The notes beneath the pieces were generated by a model that saw nothing but the letters and a program-made list of their open reading frames with translations, was not told the origin of the DNA and searched no databases. A stretch of DNA of 64,000 bases from Arbacia lixula (lineage: Eukaryota > Echinodermata > Echinoidea > Arbacioida > Arbaciidae): contig OZ022581.1 in NCBI GenBank assembly GCA_963669155.1, positions 5,925,561-5,989,560 of the forward strand. The letters run 5' to 3'. A program made the translations under genes and the position numbers. Positions within the stretch are counted from its first letter, which is position 1; each line of letters opens with the position of its first letter. Shown here one piece after another: positions 63,274 through 64,000 of this stretch.

Positions 63274-64000
63274 TATTTCAAAATGTTGAGTATCATTTGA
63301 GCATTAGGAGGCTAGTTTAAGCATACCAACATTTTAACACTGTTTAATGTTGAACATTCACTAGTTTTCGCTTATTTATTTTTGAATGATGAAGTCTACT
63401 TGTGATTGATATTTTTGCATCAGTTGTGAATATCAACACAAGCATATGATAACCCCTTTCTTCAATATTCAGACATTTATTTTCAAAATGGCATGTTTGT
63501 GTAGCCTATCATTAACATGGTATCTTTCAAGACGAATATGACCAAAATAGAAAGCATGAAAGAAAATCGAATTGATTTAACAGAAGAAAATGAGAGATTG
63601 ATAGCGCAACAATCTTCATGAAAATGGTGTGTTATACATGTACACATCAAGGCATAGACTTATTAACGTTTCATACAATACTTCAGCCTATATTTAACAA
63701 AATTATCATTATTTCAACCTGATATTTTATCAATTATTGAAGAGTTTCGCTAGAAATGCTATCAATTTGTCTGAAAATTCCGATCGAGTATCGATACACG
63801 AGATGTATCGAGATTCTCTTCGAAAAACGGTTGAGCATCATTAATACTAGCATCAATAAATGAGATGTCACTGGCTTTCTAATGCAGAAACAGGCCCTAG
63901 ATTAAGGTGAACAGGCCTAGGCTGGCTGGTCATAAATAAACACAAGTATGTGTAGTTACCTACCATATTTGCGACACATAATGGATCGACTGTGGGAGTT
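63274..64000. other. Right edge, nothing recognised
   Basis: AT-rich sequence without coding signal or repeat of note, apart from a small imperfect palindrome around TATCGATACACGAGATG near 63790. Confidence 0.5.

Overview
This is a window of an intron-rich animal genome. Spliced genes have GT-AG introns, coding exons are GC-rich islands in AT-rich introns, and roughly a quarter of the DNA is recognisable repeat: foldback/MITE elements, minisatellites, (CGTC)n-bearing repeat families and a mariner fossil. The protein sequences and repeat style (for example the ACATGT runs, the 'rsvrps'-type CGTC repeats and the AGGTCAAAGGTCA-rich satellites) suggest a marine invertebrate deuterostome such as an echinoderm. 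That placement is inference, not proof.

Two housekeeping genes can be assembled exon by exon. (1) On the + strand, AP1G1 (gamma-adaptin, large subunit of the AP-1 clathrin adaptor) has 18 coding exons from 4824 to 44421. The spliced CDS is 2664 nt (887 aa plus stop), with consistent splice phases throughout. The trunk is very close to animal gamma-adaptins, the hinge is glycine-rich with LLDLL-type clathrin boxes, and the C-terminus is a gamma-ear domain. (2) On the - strand, SDR39U1 (epimerase-family SDR, TIGR01777/YfcH-like) has 6 coding exons from 60112 down to 52408. The CDS is 891 nt (296 aa plus stop), and its fourth intron starts with GC instead of GT. The two genes converge, with 3' ends facing each other across about 8 kb (44422-52407).

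Layout: 1-4740, 5' flank with microsatellite, a tiny retro-insertion with target-site duplication, and a foldback element. 4741-44421, AP1G1, whose introns carry most of the repeats. 44422-about 50050, AP1G1 3' UTR and intergenic sequence. About 50480-60112, SDR39U1, with a pogo-like MITE in its 3' region and a 157-bp satellite element in intron 1. 60113-62037, a probable divergent promoter region plus one candidate exon of an unrecognised + strand gene. 62038-63271, a decayed mariner transposon with very long inverted repeats. 63272-64000, nothing recognised.

The most interesting points are a divergent duplicate of AP1G1 exon 10 inside intron 9. It has a tandem AG acceptor and a good donor, and could be an alternative or poison exon or a relic; a 787-bp foldback transposon sits between it and the real exon. 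Others are a minisatellite that has copied the exon 8 splice donor, and two opposed 157-bp satellite arrays in which every unit carries a perfect DR1 nuclear-receptor-type site. I found no CRISPR, rRNA or tRNA gene, and no prokaryotic feature.
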